The notes beneath the pieces are model-generated. The model was not told where the DNA came from, did not search any database, and was given only the letters and a program-made list of their open reading frames with translations. This document shows positions 6,675 to 14,474 of a DNA stretch of 48,393 bases, one piece after another (the first letter of the stretch is position 1; the number at the start of each line of letters is the position of its first letter). This DNA is from Alistipes sp. (GTDB lineage Bacteria; Bacteroidota; Bacteroidia; Bacteroidales; Rikenellaceae), in the NCBI GenBank assembly GCA_017623115.1, contig JAGAPT010000005.1, forward strand, positions 1 to 48,393. Direction: 5' to 3'. The position numbers and the translations under genes were made by a program.

Positions 6675-8402
6675 TTACTCTTTGGGTTCGATGTAGAACT
6701 CGAAAATCAGCGGACAATACGACGGAATCTCGGTTGTGGTCGAAATGGTCGTGGTTGTTGTGCCGGAGGTGCCGTAGTAGTTGTTGTAATATCCGCTGTA
6801 ATAGGGATCATAGTAACCGCCATAGCCGTAGCCTCCGTAGTACGAGTCGTAATAGTTGCCATAGTAGCCGCCATAACCGCCATAGCCTCCCATGCCGTAA
6901 CCACCATAGTAGCTATTATAATAGTTGTAATAGTTCAGGTAGTTCAGGTAGTCGTAGTAGCTCGACGAATAGCCCGATGAGCTGGTTGTGCTGCCGGTTT
7001 GCCCCGTAGCACCATAGGCGTGGGTCGAGGAGGTAATCAGCGCACCCCACTGGCCGTAGCGCATGTTGGGAATGGCGTAGTAGAAGGCATTGATGAGGCC
7101 ACCCTCCTCGGGCGTATAACTTAAAGCCGAGCCGGTGGAGGAAACCTCGCCGTAGATAATCTCCTTCACCTCGTCGATGTTCGTGTCGAAGATGAAACCG
7201 TCGAGGAAGCGACCAATGTACCAAATTTCGGCCGTTCCATCCAACTTCACCGAGTCGGCACCCTCCGCAATCAACTGCTCAAGACCTACATAGGGCTTAT
7301 CGCTGTGGAAACGCTCCTTGAGTTTGGCCGCAATTTGCTGGTTGATGGAGGCTACCGCACCCTCATTCGTGTAGGGCTCAACTCCGACGTGATAGGGACC
7401 GTAGGTCATCTCTCCATAGCGCGGGTAGTTCCCCTTCTTGATGGTTACCTTCTTGTTGAAGTCGAGGTCGTAGACCATCTCGTTGGCGTTGTTCGTCGGG
7501 TCGAAACGATGGTTTACGTAGAGCTGTGCCACCGAGTCGCAAGCACTTACCCAACGGGCGGCGGTGTGCAACGGGTGGGTCTCGGGGTAGGTGTAACTCT
7601 CGTCTTCGTTTTTCGTGGGCTCGGTCAGCTCGACACAGGCGATACCCTCAATCTCCGTAGCGTTATCCACCTCGTCGGTCTTATCGTCTTCGTCCTCCTT
7701 GATGAAGATTTGTGCACCTCCATTGGCATAACAGAAGGCGTCGATGTCAAGAGCTTCACGCTGCAAGGGATTCTTTACCGTGTCGCAGATGGTCAGCGTC
7801 GCAATCAGCGGCTTGCCGGCATCGAGCGTATATTGACCCTCGTAACCACCATCGCCCGAAAGGCCTCCTCCAACTACGCTCGACGGCATGTAGAGGGTTA
7901 CCTTGTCGCCTACACGCATCTTGTATTTGTTCTCGCTCAGGCCAAGGCGATCCTTGTTGTTCTGGTAGTAATCTGCGCCGAATACCTGCTCGCGACGCAT
8001 GGCCAGCCACGTGCCCTCCATGAGCGTGTAGTAGGCATCACCGCTATACATGTAGTAGGGTACGTAGTGCGTGTATTTGGTAAAGGTACCGGCCAACTCG
8101 GCCTCACGGGCGTTGCGCGTCAGGATGATGTTGCCGGCCAAGTCGCGTCCCGAGATATTAAAGCGAACCCAGCGAATCGTGTCGTTGAGAGGGGCGTCTT
8201 GCTGATTACCGGCCTCGAGAACATCGATGTAGAAGCGCGAATCCTCATCCTCGAAGACCTGGAGGTTATCGACCAACTCGGGGCGATTCTGCGACATCCA
8301 CGCCTCGAGCGCGAGATTCTCGAACTTCGAGTAGGGCTCGGTGGTCTCCTTAGCGCAGGCCACCAGCATCAACGCAGCGGCGATCGGTAAAAGGTGTTTC
8401 AT
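6675..8402 (-). CDS. FKBP-like lipoprotein with Tyr/Gly-rich insert
   Basis: This is a lipoprotein of about 575 residues, starting at the ATG that opens MKHLLPIAAALMLVAC (another ATG is three codons upstream). It appears to hold two FKBP-type folds. The first (about residues 60-215) has GRDLAGNIILTRN and GDKVTLYMPSSV. The second (about 385-575) has IWYIGRFLDGFIFDTN, then GGLINAFYYAIPNMRYGQW, AYGATG and finally IPSYCPLIFEFYIEP, the usual FKBP ending. Between AYGATG and IPSY, where FKBPs have a short flap loop, about 90 residues of Tyr/Gly/Asn/Ser with some 30 tyrosines are inserted, ending in a Thr tract. Peptidyl-prolyl isomerase activity is uncertain. It is probably periplasmic or surface-bound and in an operon with 8438. 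Confidence 0.85.
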   Translation of the reverse strand: MKHLLPIAAALMLVACAKETTEPYSKFENLALEAWMSQNRPELVDNLQVFEDEDSRFYIDVLEAGNQQDAPLNDTIRWVRFNISGRDLAGNIILTRNAREAELAGTFTKYTHYVPYYMYSGDAYYTLMEGTWLAMRREQVFGADYYQNNKDRLGLSENKYKMRVGDKVTLYMPSSVVGGGLSGDGGYEGQYTLDAGKPLIATLTICDTVKNPLQREALDIDAFCYANGGAQIFIKEDEDDKTDEVDNATEIEGIACVELTEPTKNEDESYTYPETHPLHTAARWVSACDSVAQLYVNHRFDPTNNANEMVYDLDFNKKVTIKKGNYPRYGEMTYGPYHVGVEPYTNEGAVASINQQIAAKLKERFHSDKPYVGLEQLIAEGADSVKLDGTAEIWYIGRFLDGFIFDTNIDEVKEIIYGEVSSTGSALSYTPEEGGLINAFYYAIPNMRYGQWGALITSSTHAYGATGQTGSTTSSSGYSSSYYDYLNYLNYYNYYNSYYGGYGMGGYGGYGGYYGNYYDSYYGGYGYGGYYDPYYSGYYNNYYGTSGTTTTTISTTTEIPSYCPLIFEFYIEPKE

Positions 8403-8437
8403 GAAGTGCATATCTCTTGTCTTATTTTAGCGGTGTG

Positions 8438-9061
8438 TTATTCGACCTTGTCGATGGTGAAGAAATAGGCGATAGGTTGCTCCTTCTCGATAAAATTGAG
8501 GTATTTATCGCCATAGGCCATGTTGTAGGTCATGAAGGCTTCGACACGGTCACGTTCGCGGCAACCAATCAGCGCGAGGCGCAATCCCTCGATAAGGGGT
8601 GCCGAGCCAAGGTCGATGACCAACGGCTCGAAACTCCATGCTCCGGGGGTCAGCCCGAGACCACCCTCCTCGATGGGGCGGTAGAAGAGTTCCTCATAGA
8701 GCGGGTTGTTTGAGTAGTAGGGTGCCGTGATGCGCGACCCGTCGGTCGTGATATTCGTGTAGTTGAAGAGGTAGGCACTGAAAGTGATGGTTACCTTCGA
8801 ACTTTCGGTTACCTCTGTGCGATTCGGGCGGCTGGGGTTGTAGTAGCCGTCGATGTAGCGATATACGGCATCGCCATGAATGGTGTAGAAGGCCTGCTCG
8901 ACCCCCTCTTCGACCTCTTCAGAGAAGACGAGGCGGGGATTGTGGGTCGATTCGAGGTATGAAATCATGCGCTCTTTTTGCTTGGAGAGCACATCCTCAT
9001 CCTCTTTCGAACAGGCGGCCGACAGCAACAGGAGGGCCGCTATGATGGTAGCAATTCGCAT
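8438..9061 (-). CDS. FKBP-like (DUF4827-type) lipoprotein
   Basis: This is a 207-residue lipoprotein with signal sequence MRIATIIAALLLLSAAC. The mature part shows a degenerate FKBP fold: SSKVTITFSAYLFNYT, then APLIEGLRLALIGCRERDRV, NMAYGDK and QPIAYFFTIDKV, which correspond to the last strands of FKBP domains. Key aromatic pocket residues are not obvious, so it may be a folding or binding protein, not an active isomerase. It precedes the larger FKBP-like gene by 35 bases. The tandem arrangement suggests the two act in the same envelope process. DUF4827 is recalled, not searched. Confidence 0.75.
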   Translation of the reverse strand: MRIATIIAALLLLSAACSKEDEDVLSKQKERMISYLESTHNPRLVFSEEVEEGVEQAFYTIHGDAVYRYIDGYYNPSRPNRTEVTESSKVTITFSAYLFNYTNITTDGSRITAPYYSNNPLYEELFYRPIEEGGLGLTPGAWSFEPLVIDLGSAPLIEGLRLALIGCRERDRVEAFMTYNMAYGDKYLNFIEKEQPIAYFFTIDKVE

Positions 9062-9083
9062 TGTTGTTGATACAGATAACGTG

Positions 9084-9091
9084 CAAAGTTA
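9084..9091 (-). promoter_or_regulatory. -7 element of the FKBP-like lipoprotein operon
   Basis: TAACTTTG on the minus strand matches TAnnTTTG exactly, 22 bases upstream of the 9061 ATG. The nearest upstream TTG is 24 bases away, so the -33 element is weak. Confidence 0.5.
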
Positions 9092-9177
9092 CGAAAAACA
9101 ATCTTGTTTTCCGCACAATGAACGCAAAAAAGCGTTGAAATAGTATCTGAAAGATGCTTTTTCGCCGAAAAGTAGCC

Positions 9178-9303
9178 CTATCCGCGGCGTGTGTAGTCAC
9201 GACGAGCGTTGGTCAAGCGTCGAATACGACGATGCTTGATGTACTGGATGGCGAGAATCAGTACAACAAAACAGATGATAACAAGCAGGGTGATACGTAG
9301 CAT
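9178..9303 (-). CDS. Predicted 41-residue membrane protein
   Basis: A short ORF codes for one strong transmembrane helix at residues 3-21 (ITLLVIICFVVLILAIQYI), followed by a very basic tail (KHRRIRRLTNARRDYTRRG), a normal inner-membrane small-protein layout with the tail in the cytoplasm. It starts 27 bases after the ruvA stop on the same strand and is probably co-transcribed with it. Function is unknown. Support comes from the hydrophobic and basic pattern and from the lack of other use for this stretch. Confidence 0.5.
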   Translation of the reverse strand: MLRITLLVIICFVVLILAIQYIKHRRIRRLTNARRDYTRRG

Positions 9304-9330
9304 AGTGATTGGATTGGGGCTTAAGGATGC

Positions 9331-9915
9331 TTATAATTGTTTCAAAGCCTGGCGGATAAGCTCCTCGACCGGAATCGAGGGCTGCTCTTTGAGGATGGCT
9401 CGCAGATTTTTCTCGGCAGCCTGCTTGGCAAAGCCCAGCATCTGCAACGCCTGCAACGCCTCGTCAAATTGCGCTGAAGAGGCATTGGCCACACCCATGT
9501 CGGGTGCTGCGCCAAGGTCGATGACCTTACCGGTCAACTCCACGATGATTTTCTGGGCTGTTTTCAGGCCGAGCCCCTTGACATTCTTCAAGAGTACGGC
9601 ATTGCCGGCCGCGATGATGCCCTGCACCTCCCGTGGCGAGTAGGTCGAGAGAATCATGCGGGCGGTGTTGCCTCCTACGCCTGAAACTCCGATGAGCAGA
9701 CGAAACAATTCGCGCTCTTCGCGTGAAGCAAACCCATAGAGTAATTGTGCATCTTCGCGTACGATGTAGTGTACCCACAACTTGGCCTCGTCGGCATGTT
9801 CGATGGCCGAGAAGGTTTCGAGCGAGATATGGAGGTAGTAACCCACACCTGCGGCGTCAATGACGGCGTAGGTAGGGGCAATTTCTGCTACTTTTCCTCG
9901 AATGTATTCGTACAT
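9331..9915 (-). CDS. ruvA: Holliday junction DNA helicase subunit RuvA
   Basis: RuvA binds Holliday junctions and loads the RuvB motor during recombinational repair. The start is placed at the ATG complementary to 9913-9915 (MYEYIRGKVAE), which gives 194 residues, the normal family size; the longer open frame upstream has no conserved sequence. Visible parts are the OB-fold N-terminus (IRGKVAEIAPTYAVIDAAGVGY), the two helix-hairpin-helix motifs (LLIGVSGVGGNTARMILS and LKNVKGLGLKTAQKIIVEL), and the C-terminal RuvB-binding domain (about 145-194). ruvB and ruvC are not in the window. Confidence 0.96.
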   Translation of the reverse strand: MYEYIRGKVAEIAPTYAVIDAAGVGYYLHISLETFSAIEHADEAKLWVHYIVREDAQLLYGFASREERELFRLLIGVSGVGGNTARMILSTYSPREVQGIIAAGNAVLLKNVKGLGLKTAQKIIVELTGKVIDLGAAPDMGVANASSAQFDEALQALQMLGFAKQAAEKNLRAILKEQPSIPVEELIRQALKQL

Positions 9916-9996
9916 AATAGGCTGTTTACTAATGGCTTGCCTTTGTTTGTTGGTGCTCTTTACCGCTTTTGTGTCTATTTTTTGGCTTTCGAAGGG

Positions 9997-10028
9997 CAAA
10001 AATAAAGAATTTTTCTTACCTTTGTCAA
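9997..10028 (-). promoter_or_regulatory. ruvA promoter
   Basis: TTG (10028-10026), a 21-base spacer, and TATTTTTG (10004-9997) on the minus strand match the consensus. The spacer contains the -7 element of the divergent OmpH-like gene. Confidence 0.55.
10017..10024 (+). promoter_or_regulatory. -7 element of the OmpH-like gene
   Basis: TACCTTTG is a perfect TAnnTTTG match 53 bases before the ATG at 10078. It overlaps the divergent ruvA promoter. No TTG is present at the normal -33 distance. Confidence 0.5.
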
Positions 10029-10077
10029 TCATTTGCAAACTTTTTACGAATCAATTTATAAAAAACGAATAGAAACG

Positions 10078-10653
10078 ATGAAAAAAATCTTTGTTTTCGC
10101 GCTGGCTGCGGCTTGCGCATTGACAGCCTGCACGACGAATAATGCAGCGCAGGATGAGAAGGCCGAGGGTGCTACGAATGCCATCGGAGGTTCGGATATT
10201 GCGTATGTACACGCCGAGCAGGTCATCGCCGAGTGCGAACTGATGAAGACCGAGGGTACGGTATTGGCCGAGAAGACCCGCAAGGCACAGGAGAGTTGGG
10301 CCAAGAAGGAGCGTTCGTTCCAGGCCGAGGTGGCTGCTCTGCAGGAGAAGTATGAGAAGGGTCTGATTACGACGCGTGACGCTCAGTCGAAGCAGGAGAG
10401 CATTCAGAAGCGCGCCGCTTCGTTCCAGTCGAATACCCAGAAGGAGGCTCAGACCCTCGATGAGGAGAATGTAGTCTTCACGAATCGTGTACAAGACTTG
10501 GTGATGCGTGCCGTGCGTGAGGTGAATGCCGATGGTCGCTACAAGCTCATCGTGAACTCGAACGCCCTGATGGATGCCGATACGACGCTCAACATCACGG
10601 CTGCCGTGCTGGCCAAGGCCAACGAACTCTACGCTGCAGAGAAGGCCGAGTAG
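10078..10653 (+). CDS. OmpH/Skp-family periplasmic chaperone-like lipoprotein
   Basis: This is a 191-residue protein starting at MKKIFVFALAAACALTAC, a lipoprotein signal. After a short Ala/Asn/Glu linker comes SDIAYVHAEQVIAECELM, the first strand and helix of the OmpH fold. A long charged coiled-coil segment follows (about residues 75-150, with KEAQTLDEENVVFTNRVQD). The last strand and helix are YKLIVNSNALMDADTTLNIT. Skp family members hold unfolded outer-membrane proteins. Being a lipoprotein distinguishes it from soluble Skp. It is a single-gene unit with a terminator at 10674-10704. Confidence 0.88.
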   Translation: MKKIFVFALAAACALTACTTNNAAQDEKAEGATNAIGGSDIAYVHAEQVIAECELMKTEGTVLAEKTRKAQESWAKKERSFQAEVAALQEKYEKGLITTRDAQSKQESIQKRAASFQSNTQKEAQTLDEENVVFTNRVQDLVMRAVREVNADGRYKLIVNSNALMDADTTLNITAAVLAKANELYAAEKAE

Positions 10654-10673
10654 GCGATCGGATAAAAATTTGT

Positions 10674-10704
10674 AACGCCGGTTTTTTAGAGCCGGCGTTT
10701 TTTT
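10674..10704 (+). terminator. Terminator after the OmpH-like gene
   Basis: AACGCCGG (10674-10681) pairs with CCGGCGTT (10692-10699) and T5 follows. It is just ahead of the cdaA start. Confidence 0.85.
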
Positions 10705-10732
10705 GCTGAGGAGTTTTCCAATCAATCGAATT

Positions 10733-11536
10733 ATGGATTTTGTTCCCTTTACGCTCATCGACCTGGTCGATATCGTGCTGGTGGCTACCATCATGTATTG
10801 GATTTATCGGGTAACACGCGGTACGAATGCCCCATACATCCTTTCGGGTATCATCGTGATTTACCTCTTGTGGGTCGTGGTGCGCACGCTCAACATGGAG
10901 CTCTTGTCCTCGATTCTAGGGCAGGTGATCTCGGTCGGTGTGATAGCACTGATTATCCTGTTCCAGCCCGAGTTGCGCCGCTTTCTGCAATTGATTGGTA
11001 TGCGCCAAAAGCATTTTAATTTCATCTCGCGCATCTTCTCCATCACCGAGGAGGATAAGCACCAAATCAATATCGCTCCGATTGTAACCGCTTGTCGGGA
11101 TATGGCCGCAACGAAGACCGGAGCTTTGATTGTCATCCGTCGTGAGAGTGATTTGCGCCTTATCGAGGAGGGTGGTATCGCCATTGATGCCAAGACTTCG
11201 GTGTCGTTGTTGAAGAATATCTTCTTCAAGAACGCCCCGTTGCACGACGGAGCGGTGATTGTGGATGGCGAGCGCATCGTGGCTGCCAAATGCATCCTGC
11301 CTGTGACCCAGAGTGAGGTGCCGAAGGATTATGGTACGCGCCACCGTGCGGCCATCGGCATGAGCGAAATCTCGGATGCAGTGATTGTCGTTGTTTCGGA
11401 GGAGACGGGCGGCATTGCCATCGCTCATGACGGACAATTGCGCCGCGATATTGAGCCGGCCCGTCTGCAGCAGACCTTGTCGCGCTATTTGGTGAAGGAG
11501 GAGACTCCCCGCAAGCGCAAGAAGGGGGCGGAGTAA
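10733..11536 (+). CDS. cdaA: Diadenylate cyclase CdaA (c-di-AMP synthase)
   Basis: CdaA makes cyclic di-AMP from two ATP. The ATG at 10733 gives 267 residues and is preferred to upstream frame extension because it starts the conserved membrane part. Residues 5-90 hold three transmembrane segments. Residues 100-250 form the DAC (DisA_N) domain with the catalytic motifs NAPLHDGAVIV and GTRHRAAIGMSE. The C-terminus is a basic tail (EETPRKRKKGAE). No CdaR or GlmM gene, the usual Firmicutes partners, lies beside it. It follows directly after the terminator of the OmpH-like gene. Confidence 0.95.
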   Translation: MDFVPFTLIDLVDIVLVATIMYWIYRVTRGTNAPYILSGIIVIYLLWVVVRTLNMELLSSILGQVISVGVIALIILFQPELRRFLQLIGMRQKHFNFISRIFSITEEDKHQINIAPIVTACRDMAATKTGALIVIRRESDLRLIEEGGIAIDAKTSVSLLKNIFFKNAPLHDGAVIVDGERIVAAKCILPVTQSEVPKDYGTRHRAAIGMSEISDAVIVVVSEETGGIAIAHDGQLRRDIEPARLQQTLSRYLVKEETPRKRKKGAE

Positions 11537-11556
11537 TCACCGTGAGATGCAAACGC

Positions 11557-11588
11557 AAAAAAAAGAGGCTGTGAGGCCTCTTTTTTTT
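11557..11588. terminator. Bidirectional terminator between cdaA and the HIRAN-like gene
   Basis: GAGGC/GCCTC with flanking A8 and T8 tracts forms a stem usable from both strands, serving the convergent genes at 11536 and 11634. Confidence 0.85.
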
Positions 11589-11633
11589 GTTGTTCGGTTG
11601 TCTGTCGGCTACCGCTTGCGCGGCGTGAGAGCC

Positions 11634-12317
11634 CTATTTACGCTGATATTCTTCCAACATCTTTTGCAGGGCGCCCGGCTCGTAGGTGTAAAACTTGTCG
11701 GTCGTGTTGTACGGTGCATTACGCTCGGTTACTGCTTCCGGCTCCACTTCCACGCAGACATGGGCATAAAAACCGATGGGCTCGCGGGTCGTGCAACCAA
11801 TACCGCGAATGCAGATGTAGCCATAGCAATGCACACGTCCACCTTGTTTCAGAATCAATGCGTGGACTAAAGACTCTCCACGACACAAGAATCCGAGATG
11901 AAGCCCATCCTCGCGATAGATGGCAACGGCATGCGGATCGTGCGGGTTGTCGGTTTGGGCCTCGGCATATCCCTCAAACTTACCGATGTCGCAAATGTCC
12001 AGCTCGCGGTAATACATGCCGACCATCTGCGTCTTTTCGTATCCGTGACGCGCCGAGAGTCCGATGCTCTTCAGTCCGACATAGTAGGCCTGCTCGCCTT
12101 CGCATTCGGGATAGGGCGGTTTTGCATATGGTTCGTAATGAGGTGTGTCGCTATCCTCGTCATCCTCGTCAAACTCGTCAAATTCATCCAACTCATCCAA
12201 CTCATCCAACTCGTCATCGAAGGTTGGTCGGGTGGGTGGGTGCTGCTGCTTCTCGTTTGCGGCTACTGCGCCAAACAACACGAAACAGAGAAGTCCGAGT
12301 ATAAATAGCCAAAACAT
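11634..12317 (-). CDS. Membrane-anchored HIRAN-like domain protein with acidic repeat
   Basis: This is a 227-residue protein. Residues 1-20 are a hydrophobic segment (FWLFILGLLCFVLFGAVAA). Residues 33-58 are an almost purely acidic repeat of LDE/FDE units. From about residue 100 the sequence fits a HIRAN domain: IGKFEGYAEAQTDNPHDPHA, then VAIYREDGLHLGFLCRGESL and ALI. HIRAN domains normally bind single-stranded or damaged DNA ends in helicases and nucleases, so a membrane-anchored stand-alone version is unusual. It lies 28 bases downstream of glgB on the same strand. The role is unknown. Confidence 0.7.
   Translation of the reverse strand: MFWLFILGLLCFVLFGAVAANEKQQHPPTRPTFDDELDELDELDEFDEFDEDDEDSDTPHYEPYAKPPYPECEGEQAYYVGLKSIGLSARHGYEKTQMVGMYYRELDICDIGKFEGYAEAQTDNPHDPHAVAIYREDGLHLGFLCRGESLVHALILKQGGRVHCYGYICIRGIGCTTREPIGFYAHVCVEVEPEAVTERNAPYNTTDKFYTYEPGALQKMLEEYQRK
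12139..12222 (-). repeat. Acidic coding minisatellite (3-residue units)
   Basis: Repeats of roughly 9 bases encode DEL-DEL-DEL-DEF-DEF-DED units in the HIRAN-like protein. Such in-frame repeats can expand or contract. Confidence 0.55.
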
Positions 12318-12344
12318 TGGTTGACTGGTTTGTGGTGTTATGTT

Positions 12345-14381
12345 TTACCGCTTGCGCAGATAGACCGTTGCCGTGCGGGCTACGTTGTAAATCTTCAGGC
12401 GAGGCCATAAGTTACCCTCCTCGTCTTTGACATTGAACGAGAAGTGTTCGCTGGTGAGGTCGGCCGTTTCGTGGCCTCCGAAGCGTTTCTCGTCGGTCGA
12501 GAGGATGGGCACATACTTGCCCGCCTTCTGTACCGGCAACTCGTAGTCGGGAATCGAAGCTGTGGGGTGCCAGTTGAAGACGAAGAGCAGGCGACCATGC
12601 GAGAAGACGATGGTCTTGTTCTGCTCGTCCATCTGCAGGTTCCATGCATAGCCATCTTCGAGCACCTTATATTTCTTGATGAGGCGAATCATGGCACGGT
12701 CGAACTCTCCGAGGAACGAATAGCGCAGGAATCCGTTGGTGGCGAGTGACCATTGACGACGAGCGTGGGCGTAACTCCAATCGTTGCCCTCGCGCGGGAA
12801 GTCAATCCACTCGGGGTGGCCAAATTCGTTGCCCATGAAATTCAGGTAAGCCTGACCACCTGTTGCGATGGTCATCAGGCGAATCATCTTGTGCAGAGCC
12901 ATGCCGCGCTCAATAATCAGATTCTCCGATGCGCGGTTCATGTCGGAGTACATCTCCTTGTCCATCAGGCGGAAGGCGATGGTCTTGTCACCCACCAGCG
13001 CCTGGTCGTGCGACTCGGCGTAGGCAACCGTCTTGACGGCCGGCAGACGGTTTGTGAGGACCGACCACATCTCCCAGATGTTCCAATCCTCATCGGGGAT
13101 ATCTTTCAGGAGTTTAATCCAAAAATCGGGGATGGCCATGCCGAGGCGATAGTCAAATCCGATGCCTCCCTCCTCCGAGGGGATGCACATGCCGGGCATA
13201 CCGCTCACATCCTCGGCGATGGTTACAGCCCCCGGGTGGAGGTCGTGAATCAGCCGGTTGGCGAGTGTGAGGTAGCAGATGGCATCGGTGTTGACCCCTT
13301 CGTCGAAGAACTTCTCACGGGTATCGAAATCGATGTATCCGTGGTGGTGGTAGAGCATCGAGGTGACGCCATCGAAGCGGAATCCGTCGAAGTGATACTC
13401 TTCGAGCCAATATTTGATGTTCGAGAGAAGGAAGTGCTGCACCTCGCGCTTGCCGTAGTCGAAGATTTTCGAATCCCAGTAGGGTTGGTCGCCCGCTTCC
13501 CCTGCCTTCGAATAGTGGTGATCCGAACCATCGAGTTCGTTGATACCCTCGTTGAGGTTCTTCACGTAGTGGGCATGCACGAGGTCCATGATGACGGCAA
13601 TCCCCATCTCATGGGCACGACGAATCAACTCTTTGAGCTCCTCGGGGGTACCGCAACGTGACGAGGGGGCAAAGAAATTCGATACATGGTAGCCGAACGA
13701 GCCGTAGTAGGGGTGCTCGGCGACGGCCATCAACTGTACCGCGTTGTAGCCGTTGCGTTTGATGATGGGCAGAATCTTCTTCGTGAATTCGCGATAGGTG
13801 CCCACGCCCGCCTTCTCTTGCGCCATGCCGACATGTGCCTCGTAGATGAGCAGTGGCCCATTTGTGCGAATATCAAAGGCATCGCCCTGCCAGTCGAAGG
13901 CTTCCGTCGGCCACCAAAATTGAGCAGCAAAATCCTTCGAATCCTCGTTTTGTACGACGCGTGTGGCATAGGCCGGAATGCGGTCATGCCATCCGTTTTC
14001 GCCATGGACATGGATTTTGTAGAGCGAGCCGTGTGTCAGGCGGTCGCGGTACATGGCAGCCGGCAGGAAGAGACTCCACACGCCATGCGCATCGCGCTTC
14101 AGGCGTAACTCGGTGCGTTGCCAATTGTTGAAGTCGCCAAAGAGGTAGACGTCGTGCGCTGCGGGCAACCACTCACGGAACCACCAGCCGTCGAGCACCT
14201 CGTCCCACTGCCACCCGAAATAGCGGTAGCCGTTGGCATAGTCCGTGATCGAACCGCCGGACGATTCGATCTCCTCCATCTTTCCCATATAGCGGTCATA
14301 GCGGGCTTCCAGTTCTCCTTCGACCGGTTCGAGCCATTCGTCGGCAGCGACGATGGGTAATCTTTGTCTGCTTTTTTCCAT
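12345..14381 (-). CDS. glgB: 1,4-alpha-glucan branching enzyme (GH13, eukaryote-like type)
   Basis: The enzyme forms alpha-1,6 branches in glycogen. It has 678 residues. The N-terminal CBM48-like domain (WWFREWLPAAHDVYLFGDFN) is followed by the GH13 barrel. Catalytic motifs are HFDGFRFDGVTSMLYHHHG (nucleophile Asp near residue 332), TIAEDVSGMPG (acid/base Glu near 389) and YAESHDQALVGDKT (near 457). Size and motifs resemble plant/animal branching enzymes rather than the E. coli type, a pattern also known in Bacteroidetes. No other glycogen genes lie next to it. It is divergent from the POT transporter gene. Confidence 0.95.
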   Translation of the reverse strand: MEKSRQRLPIVAADEWLEPVEGELEARYDRYMGKMEEIESSGGSITDYANGYRYFGWQWDEVLDGWWFREWLPAAHDVYLFGDFNNWQRTELRLKRDAHGVWSLFLPAAMYRDRLTHGSLYKIHVHGENGWHDRIPAYATRVVQNEDSKDFAAQFWWPTEAFDWQGDAFDIRTNGPLLIYEAHVGMAQEKAGVGTYREFTKKILPIIKRNGYNAVQLMAVAEHPYYGSFGYHVSNFFAPSSRCGTPEELKELIRRAHEMGIAVIMDLVHAHYVKNLNEGINELDGSDHHYSKAGEAGDQPYWDSKIFDYGKREVQHFLLSNIKYWLEEYHFDGFRFDGVTSMLYHHHGYIDFDTREKFFDEGVNTDAICYLTLANRLIHDLHPGAVTIAEDVSGMPGMCIPSEEGGIGFDYRLGMAIPDFWIKLLKDIPDEDWNIWEMWSVLTNRLPAVKTVAYAESHDQALVGDKTIAFRLMDKEMYSDMNRASENLIIERGMALHKMIRLMTIATGGQAYLNFMGNEFGHPEWIDFPREGNDWSYAHARRQWSLATNGFLRYSFLGEFDRAMIRLIKKYKVLEDGYAWNLQMDEQNKTIVFSHGRLLFVFNWHPTASIPDYELPVQKAGKYVPILSTDEKRFGGHETADLTSEHFSFNVKDEEGNLWPRLKIYNVARTATVYLRKR

Positions 14382-14400
14382 GTGAGACTTCGTTTAATAT

Positions 14401-14431
14401 ACAAATATAAAAAAAATTTCGTTATATTTGT
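14401..14431. promoter_or_regulatory. Face-to-face divergent -7 elements of glgB and the POT transporter
   Basis: ACAAATATAA (14401-14410) and TTATATTTGT (14422-14431) are a perfect 10-bp inverted repeat. Each arm contains a perfect -7 element (TATATTTG) facing its own gene: 14409-14402 for glgB on the minus strand and 14423-14430 for the transporter on the plus strand. No clear -33 elements were found. Confidence 0.5.
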
Positions 14432-14474
14432 CCGCGTTGAATGAAATTCATAAACTCAATAAAAATTAAACATT

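Noticed and set aside
6581-7009. A 142-residue Ser/Arg/Cys-rich frame on the plus strand
   Set aside because: It is the mirror of the tyrosine/glycine-rich coding repeat on the other strand.
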